A stretch of 64,000 nt of DNA from Bradyrhizobium sp. CCBAU 051011 (GCF_009930815.1 NZ_CP022222.1:5622501-5686500); one strand, 5' to 3'. Shown: positions 53,446 to 63,245, numbered from the stretch's first letter. Program-made: numbers and translations. The notes: a model not told the origin generated them from the sequence alone.

Positions 53446-56004
53446 CTAGGATTGCAGCCGCGGGCGCAGCACCGGCTTCAGGAGTTCGAGGGTGATCAGC
53501 GCGATGACTCCCGCGCCGAGCGTTAGGGCCAGGTCGTCGGCGTGCAGAGGTCCGAAGGCGAAGAGCTTGCTTGCCAACGGCCACAGCAGGGTGAGGGCCA
53601 GGATGGCGGCAACGGCCGCGAGTACCGCGGCCAGGGTCCAGTTTGGCCGCCGCAGCGCTGTCAGCAGTGACGCGCTGAAAGAACGGTTGACCAGGATCAG
53701 ACTGACGATCACCACGACGAGCGAGAAGAATGCCAGCGCCCGCACTTCCGGCACCGGCATGCCCGACTGGAGCGCCAGGACGTAAATGGCTGCGACCACT
53801 GCGAAAGCCAGCGTCCCCTGCAGCAGGCTCCAGGCGACCAGCGCCCGCGAGAACAGCGGCTCGTCGGGCGAACGCGGCGGGCGACGCATGACGTCGTCCT
53901 CCTCGGTTTCTGCCTCGAATACCAGCGAGCAGACGGGATCGATGACCATTTCGAGAAAGGCGATATGGATCGGCCCGAACAGCAAGGGGAGGCCGAACAG
54001 CAACGGCAGCAACGCCAGTCCAGCAATGGGGACGTGAACGGCGAAGATGAAACTCATCGCCTTGCGCAAATTGTCATAGATGCGGCGGCCCAGACGGATC
54101 GCCTTGACGATCGAGCCAAAATCGTCGTCGAGCAGCACGATGGCGGAAGCTTCGCGCGCCACATCGGTTCCGCGGCCGCCCATCGCAATACCGATATGGG
54201 CGGCCTTCAGTGACGGCGCATCGTTGACGCCATCGCCCGTCATCGCGACGACCTCGCCATTGCCTTTGTACGCATTGACGATACGAAGCTTCTGTTCCGG
54301 CATGATCCGCGCGAAAACGCTTGCTGTCTCCACTCGGCTTGCCAGTTCAGCATCGCTCATTTTCTCTAGCCGTTCGCCGGTAATGAGCTCCCCGCGTTCG
54401 AAGCCGGCCTGATGTGCGATTGCATTTGCGGTCGCCGGATAGTCGCCAGTAATCATGACAGCCTTGATGCCGGCCGACTGGCATTCGCGCACCGCCGCGA
54501 TGACGCCGGCGCGCAGCGGATCGGCCAGCCCGACAAGTCCCAGGAATTCGAACGTCAGTTCGCGCGGTGACCCAGGCCAGCTCGGCCCGGTATGCGTGGC
54601 ACGGGCGGCACCCAATACCCGCAGACCAGCCGCGGCCATCTCATCGATCGATTGCATCAGCGCCGCGCGGTCCGTGGCGCCCAGCTTGCAAAGACCGGCG
54701 ATTGCCTCGGGGGCACCTTTGGCGGCGACGACATATTCCTGACGCGAGCTGTCCGGCTGCCAGATATGGGTCACAGCAAGCAGGTCGGGACGGAGACCAT
54801 AGGCGTGAACGAGCTTCCAGTTCGGGTGCTGACACGAGGGCTCTGCCAGCCGCTCGCGCGCCAGGGTATGGAATGCCCGCTCCATCGGATCGAATGGCTC
54901 CGGTGCGCTCGCGAGCAAACCGAATTCGCTCAAGTCGCGGAATTGCGCAGGCATTTCCGCCCCGTTGCCGGGTCGAAAAGCGTTCTCTCCTTTCAGCCTC
55001 AGCTCCACGATCGTCATCCGGTTCTCGGTGAGGGTGCCTGTCTTGTCGGTACACAGTACGGTGGCTGAACCCAGCGTCTCGATGGCGGCCGCGCGCCGCG
55101 TCAGCACGCGCGCGAGCGAGATTCGCCATGCGCCCATGGCCATGAAGACGGTCAGGACGACCGGGAATTCTTCCGGCAGCATCGACATGCCAAGCGCAAT
55201 TCCGGCCAGTACAGCGTCCAGCCAGCCGCCGCGCATGGTTCCGTAAAGCAGGACCGCGAGCACGCTCACCGCGCCGCCCAAAACGGCAAACAGCCTGACA
55301 ACACGTTGGGTTTGCGCCTGTAGGCGCGGCGGTTCGGTTTGGAGCCCGGCCAGCGATTGGCCGATCTTGCCGATCTCGCTTCGCACTCCGGTTGCCGTCA
55401 CCTCCGCCAGTCCCGAACCTCGCACCACTAGCGAGCCGGAGAATACCTGAGGCAGATCGTCGCCTCCCGGCCGCTGAGGTCCGAACTCGGTACGATCGTC
55501 CCAAGCGACCTTGCGCACGGGGACGGATTCGCCGGTCAGAGTTGATTCGTCGGCTTGGAGATCCTGGCACTGGAAGAGAACGGCATCGGCAGGAACCCGA
55601 TCTCCTTCGGAAAGGACGATGAGGTCGCCCCGTACCACATCGCGGCCTGTGATCCGCTTGCGCTCACCGTCGCGAATGACCAGCGCGCGGGGGCTTGTGA
55701 GGTCGCGCAGCGTCTCCAGAACGCGCTCGGTGCGGGTCTCCTGCACCACGGTGATCACGATCGACATTGTGGCAAAGGCGACCAGGATGATCGCCTCCTT
55801 CAGGTCGCCAAGCGCCAGGTAGACGATCCCGCCGACCACGAGCAGCGCCAGCATCGGTTCGCGTAGTACCTCGACCGCTATTCGAAACGGCGTGCGACGG
55901 TCGGGTTGTGGGAGCTCGTTATGTCCCTCGGCCTTCAGCCGGGCCTGGGCATCCGCTTCATTGAGGCCGCGGTACCGTCCTTGCGATTTCAGAAAATGAA
56001 ACAC
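53446..56004 (-). CDS. Cation-translocating P-type ATPase
   Basis: 852 residues. Actuator motif LTGESVPV (about 152), TM4 motif MLPEEFPVVLTVFMAMGAWR, phosphorylation site CTDKTGTLTENRM, nucleotide-binding VVAAKGAPEAI, and hinge MTGDGVNDAPSLKAAHIGIA. The N-terminal cation-ATPase domain opens GLNEADAQARLKAEGHNELP, and six C-terminal helices follow. It is of the Ca/Mg or CtpF-like branch; no heavy-metal CxxC domain and no CPC in TM4, so not a Cu/Cd pump. Starts at GTG 56004, overlapping the upstream gene stop by one base. Confidence 0.92.
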   Translation of the reverse strand: MFHFLKSQGRYRGLNEADAQARLKAEGHNELPQPDRRTPFRIAVEVLREPMLALLVVGGIVYLALGDLKEAIILVAFATMSIVITVVQETRTERVLETLRDLTSPRALVIRDGERKRITGRDVVRGDLIVLSEGDRVPADAVLFQCQDLQADESTLTGESVPVRKVAWDDRTEFGPQRPGGDDLPQVFSGSLVVRGSGLAEVTATGVRSEIGKIGQSLAGLQTEPPRLQAQTQRVVRLFAVLGGAVSVLAVLLYGTMRGGWLDAVLAGIALGMSMLPEEFPVVLTVFMAMGAWRISLARVLTRRAAAIETLGSATVLCTDKTGTLTENRMTIVELRLKGENAFRPGNGAEMPAQFRDLSEFGLLASAPEPFDPMERAFHTLARERLAEPSCQHPNWKLVHAYGLRPDLLAVTHIWQPDSSRQEYVVAAKGAPEAIAGLCKLGATDRAALMQSIDEMAAAGLRVLGAARATHTGPSWPGSPRELTFEFLGLVGLADPLRAGVIAAVRECQSAGIKAVMITGDYPATANAIAHQAGFERGELITGERLEKMSDAELASRVETASVFARIMPEQKLRIVNAYKGNGEVVAMTGDGVNDAPSLKAAHIGIAMGGRGTDVAREASAIVLLDDDFGSIVKAIRLGRRIYDNLRKAMSFIFAVHVPIAGLALLPLLFGLPLLFGPIHIAFLEMVIDPVCSLVFEAETEEDDVMRRPPRSPDEPLFSRALVAWSLLQGTLAFAVVAAIYVLALQSGMPVPEVRALAFFSLVVVIVSLILVNRSFSASLLTALRRPNWTLAAVLAAVAAILALTLLWPLASKLFAFGPLHADDLALTLGAGVIALITLELLKPVLRPRLQS

Positions 56005-56621
56005 TATGCCTCGTGATCTGCTCGGATCGATGTGAACATGGAGGGTGTCTCGACCTTGATGGCGTACGGCTTGAGCTCGACGCTTGCTACCGAGAGACGG
56101 TTAAACAGATCACGTCGGCGCGCGAGCGGCCACCAATCGTAGAGGAAAATTTCGAGAGGTCGCCAGTTGGCCACCCAGCCGAGGATCAAGAAGCTCTCTT
56201 CAGCCAGTCTCTTGAACGCGGATTCCGCCAGATAGCCCCCAGCTAAATGGGCCAGCAAAAAGCAGGCTACAAGTATTGAGGCGCCAATTGCCAGAGAGCG
56301 CCGGCCTACACGAAATAGCTCATTGAGATCACGTTGAACGACGAGGGCACGGCCGGAAAAATAGTGGTTGAAGGCCTCAACAAGCTCGTTGGAAGTCATT
56401 ATCTGTGACTGCGTGTCTGGACTGTGCACCACAATCCTGATGGGGCGGTTAGCCAGCATCTCCTGTGCCCACCCCACGATGTAGTCCTCGGCCTCGTCGG
56501 CGAGATCTTTTTCCCGAAACGGAAAGGGATCGAGCGTGTGAAACAGCTGCGCGATGTCGTTTACGCGAATTTCGATCAGGTTTTCCGTGGCCTCAGACGT
56601 CGGCTCGCTGTTTGTCGCCAT
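56004..56621 (-). CDS. Hypothetical membrane protein coupled to the P-type ATPase
   Basis: 205 residues. A soluble N-terminal half (LIEIRVNDIAQLFHTLDPFP, then IRIVVHSPDTQ) is followed by a hydrophobic helix (SLAIGASILVACFLLAHLAG) and a Trp-rich C-terminal part (LGWVANWRPLEIFLYDWWPL). Its TAG stop shares one base with the ATPase GTG start, so the two are co-translated. No named family recognised; it may be an accessory factor of the pump. Confidence 0.75.
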   Translation of the reverse strand: MATNSEPTSEATENLIEIRVNDIAQLFHTLDPFPFREKDLADEAEDYIVGWAQEMLANRPIRIVVHSPDTQSQIMTSNELVEAFNHYFSGRALVVQRDLNELFRVGRRSLAIGASILVACFLLAHLAGGYLAESAFKRLAEESFLILGWVANWRPLEIFLYDWWPLARRRDLFNRLSVASVELKPYAIKVETPSMFTSIRADHEA

Positions 56622-56702
56622 AGACTGTTGCCTTGCTTCGAGCGTTCCGAACCGCCAAGGACGTCGGGCTGCAAAACGGCAGGCCGAAAACGCCCCTGGT
56701 GT

Positions 56703-57125
56703 TCAGAGATACGACACTGCCGTTACGCGGTAGGTGTGCATTTTGCCGCGCTCGTTGATCGAAACATATTCGCCGACGACGAACCGCTCATCCGCAAAAT
56801 GAAAACCGACCTCATCGGTCAGATCGCTTTCGCCGTCATAATGGAAGGCCCAGCCGCCGCCCGACCGACGAACGAGGTGACCATGCTTGTCTTGCTGGTC
56901 CGGGCGCTGGCGTACGACCCGACAGGCGTCGCGATGGTCGCGCCACAGTCCTGCATCGATGCGATCCTCGGAATCGAGCGGCGCCACGATGATATAGGCC
57001 ACCTCGGCATCTCCCTCGGGATGGCCGGGCTCGCGGGCCAGCGCGAGGCGGAATTGCCGGAATTGCGCCGGCAGGGAAGCGTTCAGGATCGGCTTCGGCT
57101 TGGTCTTGGTTCTGGTCTTGGACAT
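56703..57125 (-). CDS. Conserved hypothetical protein
   Basis: 140 residues, soluble, with a basic N-terminus (KTRTKTKPKP) and a C-terminal domain (WAFHYDGESDLTDEVGFHFA, ERFVVGEYVSINERGKMHTY). No catalytic motif recognised. It lies between the ATPase pair and the envelope genes at 57177-57945 on the same strand. Confidence 0.65.
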   Translation of the reverse strand: MSKTRTKTKPKPILNASLPAQFRQFRLALAREPGHPEGDAEVAYIIVAPLDSEDRIDAGLWRDHRDACRVVRQRPDQQDKHGHLVRRSGGGWAFHYDGESDLTDEVGFHFADERFVVGEYVSINERGKMHTYRVTAVSYL

Positions 57126-57176
57126 CTCGTATGGCTCCTTGGTTTTTCCGGTATGAGGCTGCTACCTTCGCCGTGA

Positions 57177-57668
57177 TCAGTTCGGCTCGGACATGACTTT
57201 CGCCGCAGGGGCGGTTGCCCTGGATTTCTTCAGGCTCTTGACGATGATCGTGATCAGCGGCACCAGCACCAACGGCAGTACGCTGTTCAGGGGATGCTGC
57301 ACCATGCCGGTGAATTGCGATTGCAGCGCGCGGACTTCGCTTTGCAGGGCCTCGACCGCGGAGCCGTGAATGTCAGTGGCCAGTTCGAGTTCGCGGCCCG
57401 AGGGCGGCCTACCGCCAACCACGAACAAGACGGCCGCGATCACGAAATTGGCGACGGCAAGAATCGCGGCCGCGGAAATCGCGCTCCAGATCTGCACCAG
57501 CGCGAAATACGCTGACAGCTCCAGCATCAGCAGGCCAAAAACCGCGATCAGCGCGGCAAACGCCCGCAGGCCCAACCCGACCAGCATGTGCCGCATCCGG
57601 ATCTCGGCGATGATGCGGTCGGTGCGCCACAGCGCCCGCAGCTGCTTGACGACGTTCTCGCTGTTCAC
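57177..57668 (-). CDS. Phage-holin-superfamily-like membrane protein
   Basis: 163 residues with two helices in the first half (AFAALIAVFGLLMLELSAYF and AAAILAVANFVIAAVLFVVG), an amphipathic coil (AVEALQSEVRALQSQFTGM) and a C-terminal helix. It resembles the putative holin-superfamily/DUF1469 proteins often paired with DUF883 proteins in envelope stress loci. Starts one base after the stop of the DUF883-like gene. Confidence 0.7.
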   Translation of the reverse strand: MNSENVVKQLRALWRTDRIIAEIRMRHMLVGLGLRAFAALIAVFGLLMLELSAYFALVQIWSAISAAAILAVANFVIAAVLFVVGGRPPSGRELELATDIHGSAVEALQSEVRALQSQFTGMVQHPLNSVLPLVLVPLITIIVKSLKKSRATAPAAKVMSEPN

Positions 57669-57669
57669 G

Positions 57670-57945
57670 TCAATGCCTCCTCAGCATGAAACCGATGGCA
57701 ATGCCGAGCGCGAAGGCCGATGCCAGCGCCGCAATCGGCCGCTCCGCGATCAACCGCTCGACATGCTCCTCTTCCTCGCTCAAGGTTTCGCCGAGTTCGC
57801 GCAGGGTCGTCTTGATCGGCTCGGCGAGCGCTTCGGATCGGCTCTTTGCGGCCTCAAGCATGTCGTCGGCAGGCATGTTCAAGAGGCGCGACATCTCGCT
57901 TTTGAGCGCCTGCAACTCGTCACCCAGCCCGCCTGATTTGAACAT
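57670..57945 (-). CDS. DUF883/ElaB-like membrane-anchored protein
   Basis: 91 residues: an amphipathic coiled coil (DELQALKSEMSRLLNM ... LSEEEEHVERLIAERP) and a C-terminal glycine-rich helix ending FALGIAIGFMLRRH, typical of ElaB/YqjD-type tail-anchored proteins. A FixK/FNR box lies 57 nt upstream. It forms an operon with the next gene. Confidence 0.75.
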   Translation of the reverse strand: MFKSGGLGDELQALKSEMSRLLNMPADDMLEAAKSRSEALAEPIKTTLRELGETLSEEEEHVERLIAERPIAALASAFALGIAIGFMLRRH

Positions 57946-58002
57946 CGCGCTCGCTCGCTTTCCTTGCGGTTCAAATTGTAGGTGAGACCGCAGCGACGCC
58001 TT

Positions 58003-58016
58003 TTGATTTGGGTCAA
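58003..58016. promoter_or_regulatory. FixK/FNR-type box between DUF883 and mlaE
   Basis: TTGATTTGGGTCAA fits TTGA-N6-TCAA, 57 nt from 57945 and 97 nt from 58114; it could serve either direction. Confidence 0.6.
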
Positions 58017-58113
58017 CCGGGTTACTCAGGCGCGTCTGCCTTGAGGCAGGTCAACATGGGTGCCGCGCCCCGGGTCTAGAAAAAGGGAGCTATCTGATTG
58101 AGGGAACATCATC

Positions 58114-59250
58114 TTGGCGACCGCACCTCTGTTAACGGCGACGCCATCAGGCGATGCGCTCGAACTGCGTCCGGCGGGCTCCTGGACGGCTGCGAATGCG
58201 ACGACGCTCGAACGGCTTTCCAATGACGTTGCGCCGCAGCTCGATCGCGCCGCCGCCATCAAGGTTGATATGACCGGGGTACGCGAACTCGATACGCTCG
58301 GCGCTTGGCTATTGGAAAAAATGTCGCGGCGGGCCACTTCGGCCGGCCACCGCGCCGATATCATTGGCGTTGCCGACAATTACGCCGGCCTGATCGACGA
58401 GGTCCGCCAGGTCAACCGGCGAATGCCGGCGCCGGCCCCGGCGCGCAATCCCGTCGTGGCAAAGCTCTACGATATCGGCCGTGCCACCATCGGTGCAGGC
58501 GAAGACGTCGCCGCATTCCTGCAGATGCTGGGCGCGCTATGCGTCGCTATCCTGGGCGTCCTGCGCCGGCCGCGATCGTTGCGGCTGACGTCGCTGACCT
58601 ACCAGCTCTATCGCGTCGGCTGGCAGGCGATACCGATCATCGTGCTGATCACCTTCCTGATCGGCGCCATCATCGCGCAGCAGGGCATCTTCCATTTCCG
58701 CAAGTTCGGCGCGGATTCCTACGTTGTCGACATGGTCGGCATTCTCGTGCTGCGGGAGCTCGGCGTGCTGATCGTCGCCATCATGGTCGCGGGGCGTTCG
58801 GGCAGCGCCTATACCGCCGAACTCGGTTCCATGAAGATGCGCGAGGAGATCGATGCGCTTTCGACCATGGGACTGGACCCGATCGAAGTCCTGATGCTGC
58901 CGCGGGTTCTGGCGCTGGTCTGTGCGCTGCCGATCCTGAGCTTCATTGGTGCGATGGCGGCGCTTTACGGCGGCGGCCTCGTGGCCTGGTTCTACGGCGG
59001 CATGGGGCCGGCGATCTTCCTCGCGCGGCTGCATGACGCCGTCTCCGTCACCCATTTCGAGGTCGGCATCATCAAGGCGCCGTTCATGGCGCTGGTGATC
59101 GGCATTGTCGCCTGCAGCGAAGGCCTGCGCGTGAAGGGCAGTGCGGAGTCGCTCGGCAAGCAGACCACCACGTCGGTCGTCAAGTCGATCTTCCTGGTGA
59201 TCGTGCTCGACGGGTTGTTCGCGGTGTTCTTTGCATCGATCGGAATGTAG
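58114..59250 (+). CDS. mlaE: MlaE-type ABC permease with N-terminal STAS domain
   Basis: 378 residues. A STAS domain (about 10-105; PSGDALELRPAGSWTAAN, VDMTGVRELDTLGAWLLEKM) is fused to the MlaE permease (about 160-378). The permease shows IVVITFLIGAIIAQ-like helices (actual run IIVLITFLIGAIIAQQGI), VLRELGVLIVAIMVAGRSGS and AELGSMKMREEIDALSTMG. In Escherichia coli the STAS part is the separate protein MlaB, so this is an MlaB-MlaE fusion, common in alphaproteobacteria. The start is probably TTG 58114. Confidence 0.9.
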   Translation: MATAPLLTATPSGDALELRPAGSWTAANATTLERLSNDVAPQLDRAAAIKVDMTGVRELDTLGAWLLEKMSRRATSAGHRADIIGVADNYAGLIDEVRQVNRRMPAPAPARNPVVAKLYDIGRATIGAGEDVAAFLQMLGALCVAILGVLRRPRSLRLTSLTYQLYRVGWQAIPIIVLITFLIGAIIAQQGIFHFRKFGADSYVVDMVGILVLRELGVLIVAIMVAGRSGSAYTAELGSMKMREEIDALSTMGLDPIEVLMLPRVLALVCALPILSFIGAMAALYGGGLVAWFYGGMGPAIFLARLHDAVSVTHFEVGIIKAPFMALVIGIVACSEGLRVKGSAESLGKQTTTSVVKSIFLVIVLDGLFAVFFASIGM

Positions 59251-59252
59251 CG

Positions 59253-60026
59253 ATGCAGGATACGGCTGAACAATTTGCCATTCGGGTGCGCGATCTCGTG
59301 GTCGGCTTCCGCCGCCACGTCGTCATCAATCACCTCGCACTGGATGTCCGCCGTGGCGAAATCCTCGGCCTGGTCGGAGCTTCCGGCGGGGGCAAGTCGG
59401 TGCTGATGCGGACCATCATCGGGCTGATCCCGCGGCAGGGCGGCGAGATCGAGGTGATGGGTTCGCCGATCAACCACGATCGCGCCACGCGGAGCGCGGC
59501 CGGGCGATGGGGCATCCTGTTCCAGCAGGGGGCGCTGTTCTCCTCGTTGACGGTGCGACAGAACATCCAGTTTCCGTTGCGCGAGAATCTCGAGCTGTCG
59601 GACGCCCTGATGGACGAGATTGCGACCGCCAAGCTCGAAATGGTCGGGCTCAAGCCGGAGGATGGCGACAAGTTTCCCTCGGAATTGTCCGGCGGCATGA
59701 CCAAGCGCGTGGCGCTGGCGCGTGCGCTCGCGCTCGATCCCGCGATCGTGTTTCTCGATGAGCCGACCTCGGGGCTAGATCCGATCGCCGCCGGCGATTT
59801 CGACGCCTTGATCAAGACACTGCAGCAAACGCTGGGGCTGACGGTCTTCATGGTCACCCATGACCTCGCCAGCCTCAATACCGTCTGCGACCGCGTCGCG
59901 GCGCTGGCCGACGGCAAGATCGTCGCCATCGGACCGATGCGCGAACTTCTTCAATCCGAGCATCCCTGGGTGCGGGCCTATTTTCACGGCAAGCGCTCCC
60001 AGATGCTGCAACCCAGAGCGAGCTAA
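59253..60026 (+). CDS. mlaF: MlaF-type ABC ATPase
   Basis: 257 residues. Walker A GASGGGKSVLMRTIIG, Q-loop FQQGALFSSLTV, signature LSGGMTKRVALARAL, Walker B AIVFLDEPTSGLDP, H-loop MVTHDL. It starts 2 nt after mlaE. Powers lipid transport between the inner membrane and the periplasm. Confidence 0.93.
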   Translation: MQDTAEQFAIRVRDLVVGFRRHVVINHLALDVRRGEILGLVGASGGGKSVLMRTIIGLIPRQGGEIEVMGSPINHDRATRSAAGRWGILFQQGALFSSLTVRQNIQFPLRENLELSDALMDEIATAKLEMVGLKPEDGDKFPSELSGGMTKRVALARALALDPAIVFLDEPTSGLDPIAAGDFDALIKTLQQTLGLTVFMVTHDLASLNTVCDRVAALADGKIVAIGPMRELLQSEHPWVRAYFHGKRSQMLQPRAS

Positions 60027-60030
60027 AGAG

Positions 60031-61134
60031 ATGGAAACCCGCGCTCCCTTCGTCATCGTCGGCGCCTTCGTCTTGGCGGCCATCGTTGCCGTGTTCGGCT
60101 TCGTCTACTGGCTGCAGAACACCGGCGGGCTCGGGCCACGCTCCAGCTATCGTGTGCAGTTCGAGGGCTCCGTTCCGGGACTGCTTGTCGGCGCGGCAGT
60201 GCTGTTCAATGGCATTCGGGTCGGCGAGGTGACGGAACTCGGCCTCGCGCCCGGCAACCCGCGCGGCGTTAATGCGACCATATCAGTCGCTTCGACGACG
60301 CCCGTGCGCGCCGACACCAGGGTCGGCCTGGAGTTCCAGGGCCTGACCGGCGTGCCTGTGATCGCACTCGAAGGCGGCATGCAGGTCGCGCAGAGTGGCG
60401 AGGTGCCGACGCTGGTCGCCGAGCAGGGCGCAGGGCAGGGCATGACACAGGCCGCACGCGATGCGCTGCGCAAGGTGGATACGGTGCTGTCGGAAAATTC
60501 GGGGGCGTTGAAGGACACCATCGCCAATTTCAAGGTGTTTTCGGAAGGCCTGGCCCGCAACACCGGTAAGCTCGACGGCATCGTCGCCGGCCTCGAGCGC
60601 ATGACCGGGGTCACCGGTCCGCCGCCGAAGATCACCTATGATCTGCGCGCGCTGCAGAATCCGGGACCGGTGGGCAAGGCGATCAGCGTGCAATGGGCGA
60701 TTCCAGAGCCAACGGCGGTCGCGATGCTGGAGACGCAGCGTTTCCTGTTCTCGCCGGCGCAGGAATACCCGGGGTTCGCGGAGGCGATGTGGGCCGATGC
60801 GTTGCCGAAACTGATCCAGGCCCGGCTGATCGAAAGCTTCGAGAACTATGACATCGCGCATGCGCCGCTGCGCATGGCCGACGTCGGGCAGACCGAATTC
60901 CAGCTGCTGATCGATGTCAGGCGGTTCCGCATTGCCGTTGAATCCGAACCGGCTGCCGAAATCGCGTTATCGGCCAGGATCGTCGACAAGAACGGCAAGG
61001 TCGTCGCCTCGCGGCTGTTCGAAGAACGCGAGAAGTTTGCGACCGTCGCGCCGGCCGAGGCGGTCGCCGCGTTCAGCGAAGCGTTCGGCCGAATTGCGAA
61101 GAACATGATCGCCTGGACGGTGCAGGCCCACTAA
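60031..61134 (+). CDS. mlaD: MlaD-type MCE protein with a C-terminal PqiC-like domain
   Basis: 367 residues from ATG 60031 (METRAPFVIVGAFVLAAIVA), 4 nt after mlaF. One N-terminal helix is followed by the MCE lipid-binding domain (about 38-115; YRVQFEGSVPGLLVGAAVLF, NGIRVGEVTELGLAPGNPRG). A helical linker leads to a C-terminal domain of about 160 residues (AISVQWAIPEPTAVAMLETQ ... SFENYDIAHAPLRMADVG), which resembles the ABC-transport auxiliary lipoprotein PqiC/DUF330. This joins two periplasmic components normally encoded separately. Confidence 0.87.
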   Translation: METRAPFVIVGAFVLAAIVAVFGFVYWLQNTGGLGPRSSYRVQFEGSVPGLLVGAAVLFNGIRVGEVTELGLAPGNPRGVNATISVASTTPVRADTRVGLEFQGLTGVPVIALEGGMQVAQSGEVPTLVAEQGAGQGMTQAARDALRKVDTVLSENSGALKDTIANFKVFSEGLARNTGKLDGIVAGLERMTGVTGPPPKITYDLRALQNPGPVGKAISVQWAIPEPTAVAMLETQRFLFSPAQEYPGFAEAMWADALPKLIQARLIESFENYDIAHAPLRMADVGQTEFQLLIDVRRFRIAVESEPAAEIALSARIVDKNGKVVASRLFEEREKFATVAPAEAVAAFSEAFGRIAKNMIAWTVQAH

Positions 61135-61838
61135 TGTACCAGGACGGCCGGCCTCAACGATATATTATTCGGCGGTAGCAGGCGAGTGATCATCGCCTAA
61201 CCAGACTCGAACCGACCACGCCGGCGGTTGCGCCTTCTGCAGTGTAGACGAACTGATCAATCGAAAACTCCGTCATTTGCGCCTTGACAATGGAGACTCG
61301 AGTTAGCGTTCGGCGCAAACTCTCGGTTCTCACAGGAATCCTTCAATGCCGACTTACAACGCCCTATCCGAACAATTATTGACGTGGGGGACATCGAACC
61401 GCGGTTTCGCCATAGCCGAGACGGAATTGATCGATCTGTCAAATGTGACCGAACCCGCCTGAGTTCGGGGCCTTCCTCCAGATAGGCCCATCGATACCGG
61501 CGGCCCTAGCGCATGCGTCACCATCAGCGAATGTCGCTGCTGTTCATCGCAATGGTCTTGGGGTCCTAAGATACGTCAGCGCAGAGAGGTGATCTTCACG
61601 GAGTAACATCTGATCGAGGGTGTCCAGGCAAGGTGGAGGCTAAAACTGGACCTGATCGTTTTGGCAGTTACGGCGAGGTGTCGTGCCGAAGCCATTCAGC
61701 ACTGATGAGCGCGGTTGAAAATTACGTCCCAATTCAATTGATCGTATGCCTAGATGTGAGCTTTCAGGAGGTTGTCCATCCAGTCCTGAACGAGGAAGCT
61801 GAAGTTGTCGAAGCTTTAGCCAATCCCCGGAGGACCGA
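61135..61838. other. Intergenic stretch before the transposase
   Basis: About 700 bp with no supported gene. Short frames on both strands lack recognisable content. The left end of the insertion sequence must lie in its right part, but I could not find convincing terminal inverted repeats. Confidence 0.4.
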
Positions 61839-62807
61839 ATGGACACCCATAAGAATGCGCCTCTGACGCCGAAAGGTCGAGAGGCCATGGTGCGGAGCGT
61901 GATCGAGGGCGGCCTGACGAAGGCCGCAGCCGCGCTCCGGTTCAACGTCACAGCGAAGACGGTCGCCAAATGGGTCAAGCGCTCCCGGGAGGAAGGTGTT
62001 GATGGGTTGCGTGATCGCTCCTCACGGCCCCATTCATTGCCAGGCCAAACCCTGCCTGCCACATGCGCTGCGGTCGAGGCGCTGCGCCGACAGCGCCACA
62101 CGGGCAAGCAGATCGCGGCCGAACTCGGCATCTCTCCGGCGACTGTCAGTCGTGTCCTGCGGCGACTGGGATTGAACCGGTTGCGCGACCTGGAACCGGC
62201 CGAACCGGTGCGGCGCTACGAGCGTGAACATCCCGGCGAACTGATCCACATCGACATCAAAAAGCTCGGCAAGTTCAACCAGGTAGGCCATCGCATCACC
62301 GGCGATCGAACCGGTCAGAGCAACCTGCGTGCCCGCGGCGAAGGGCCTGGCTGGGAATACGTCCACGTCTGTATCGACGATGCTTCCCGGATCGCCTTCA
62401 GCAAGGTCATGAAGAGCGAACGGCAGGGTTGCGCCGTGGCCTTCCTCAAAGCTGCGATCGCTTACTACGCCAGCCTGGACGTCAGGGTCGAGCGGGTGAT
62501 GACCGACAACGGTTCTTGCTATAAATCGCGCGCCTTCCGCAAAGCCTGCCAGCGCCTCGGCCTCAAGCACATTCGCACCAAGCCATACACGCCGAAGACC
62601 AACGGTAAGGCCGAACGCTTCATTCAGACCAGCTTGCGCGAGTGGGCTTATGCCCGCGCCTACAACACCTCAGGAGAACGCGCCGCCGAACTGCCAAGAT
62701 GGCTTCACCGCTACAATTGGCATCGCCCTCATGGCAGTATCGGCGCGATGCCACCCATCAGCAGACTCGCTCTAACCGGGAACAACCTGTTGAGGCTCCA
62801 CACCTAG
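61839..62807 (+). mobile_element. IS481-family transposase
   Basis: 322 residues. An N-terminal HTH pair (MVRSVIEGGLTKAAAALRFN then VTAKTVAKWVKRSREEG; IAAELGISPATVSRVLRRLG) is followed by an rve/DDE integrase core: first Asp in LIHIDIKKLGKF, second in VMTDNGSCYKS, Glu in TNGKAERFIQTSL. A C-terminal YNWHRPHGSIGAMPPISRL closes it, as in IS481 and IS3-like enzymes. The frame is intact, so it may be active. It stops 15 bp before the end of the second cytochrome c gene. Confidence 0.88.
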
Positions 62808-62822
62808 AGCGCCTGCAGCGGC

Positions 62823-63191
62823 CTATCTTCGAAGCGATCCGATATAGGCGGCGATATCGCCCGCTTCGTTTCGGCTCAGCGGAAAATTTGGCATCTTAGG
62901 ATGTGGCTCCAGCAGAAAGAACGCCAGTTTCTCGGCGCTGAAATCCGATTTTTGCGCTATTGCCGAGAACGGAGGAACATCTGCACTGGCCTGCTTCTGC
63001 TCGCTGCCGACGACGTGACAGGAAGCGCACCAGCGATTTGCGAGTTCTGCACCATGATCCGCATCGGCCGCCATCGCCGTCGATAGGGTCAAACTGATCA
63101 TACCAGCGACAAGAAACAGACCCCAGTCCCGGTTCATCCGCGTAGGGCGTTGTATTGACCTCAGAATTGACTGGTATCGCAGTCCGCTCAT
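62823..63191 (-). CDS. Small c-type cytochrome (copy 2)
   Basis: 122 residues from the ATG at 63191 (MSGLRYQSILRSIQ), with GGGGTGA upstream. Signal peptide ending AMAADAD, heme site CASCH, axial Met in PHPKMPNFPLSR, end GDIAAYIGSLRR. Nearly identical to copy 1 at 42996-43370 from the signal-peptide end onward and in its FixK/FNR box. It sits directly next to the IS481 transposase. Confidence 0.9.
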   Translation of the reverse strand: MSGLRYQSILRSIQRPTRMNRDWGLFLVAGMISLTLSTAMAADADHGAELANRWCASCHVVGSEQKQASADVPPFSAIAQKSDFSAEKLAFFLLEPHPKMPNFPLSRNEAGDIAAYIGSLRR

Positions 63192-63245
63192 TCGATCACC
63201 CCTCTGGGCGCGCGGATTCGTTCGTGAGGTATCCTCGACGTGCCT

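Noticed and set aside
61619..62823. Defined ends of the IS481 element
   Set aside because: I looked for TGT...ACA inverted repeats around the transposase and found none convincing, so only the transposase gene is annotated.
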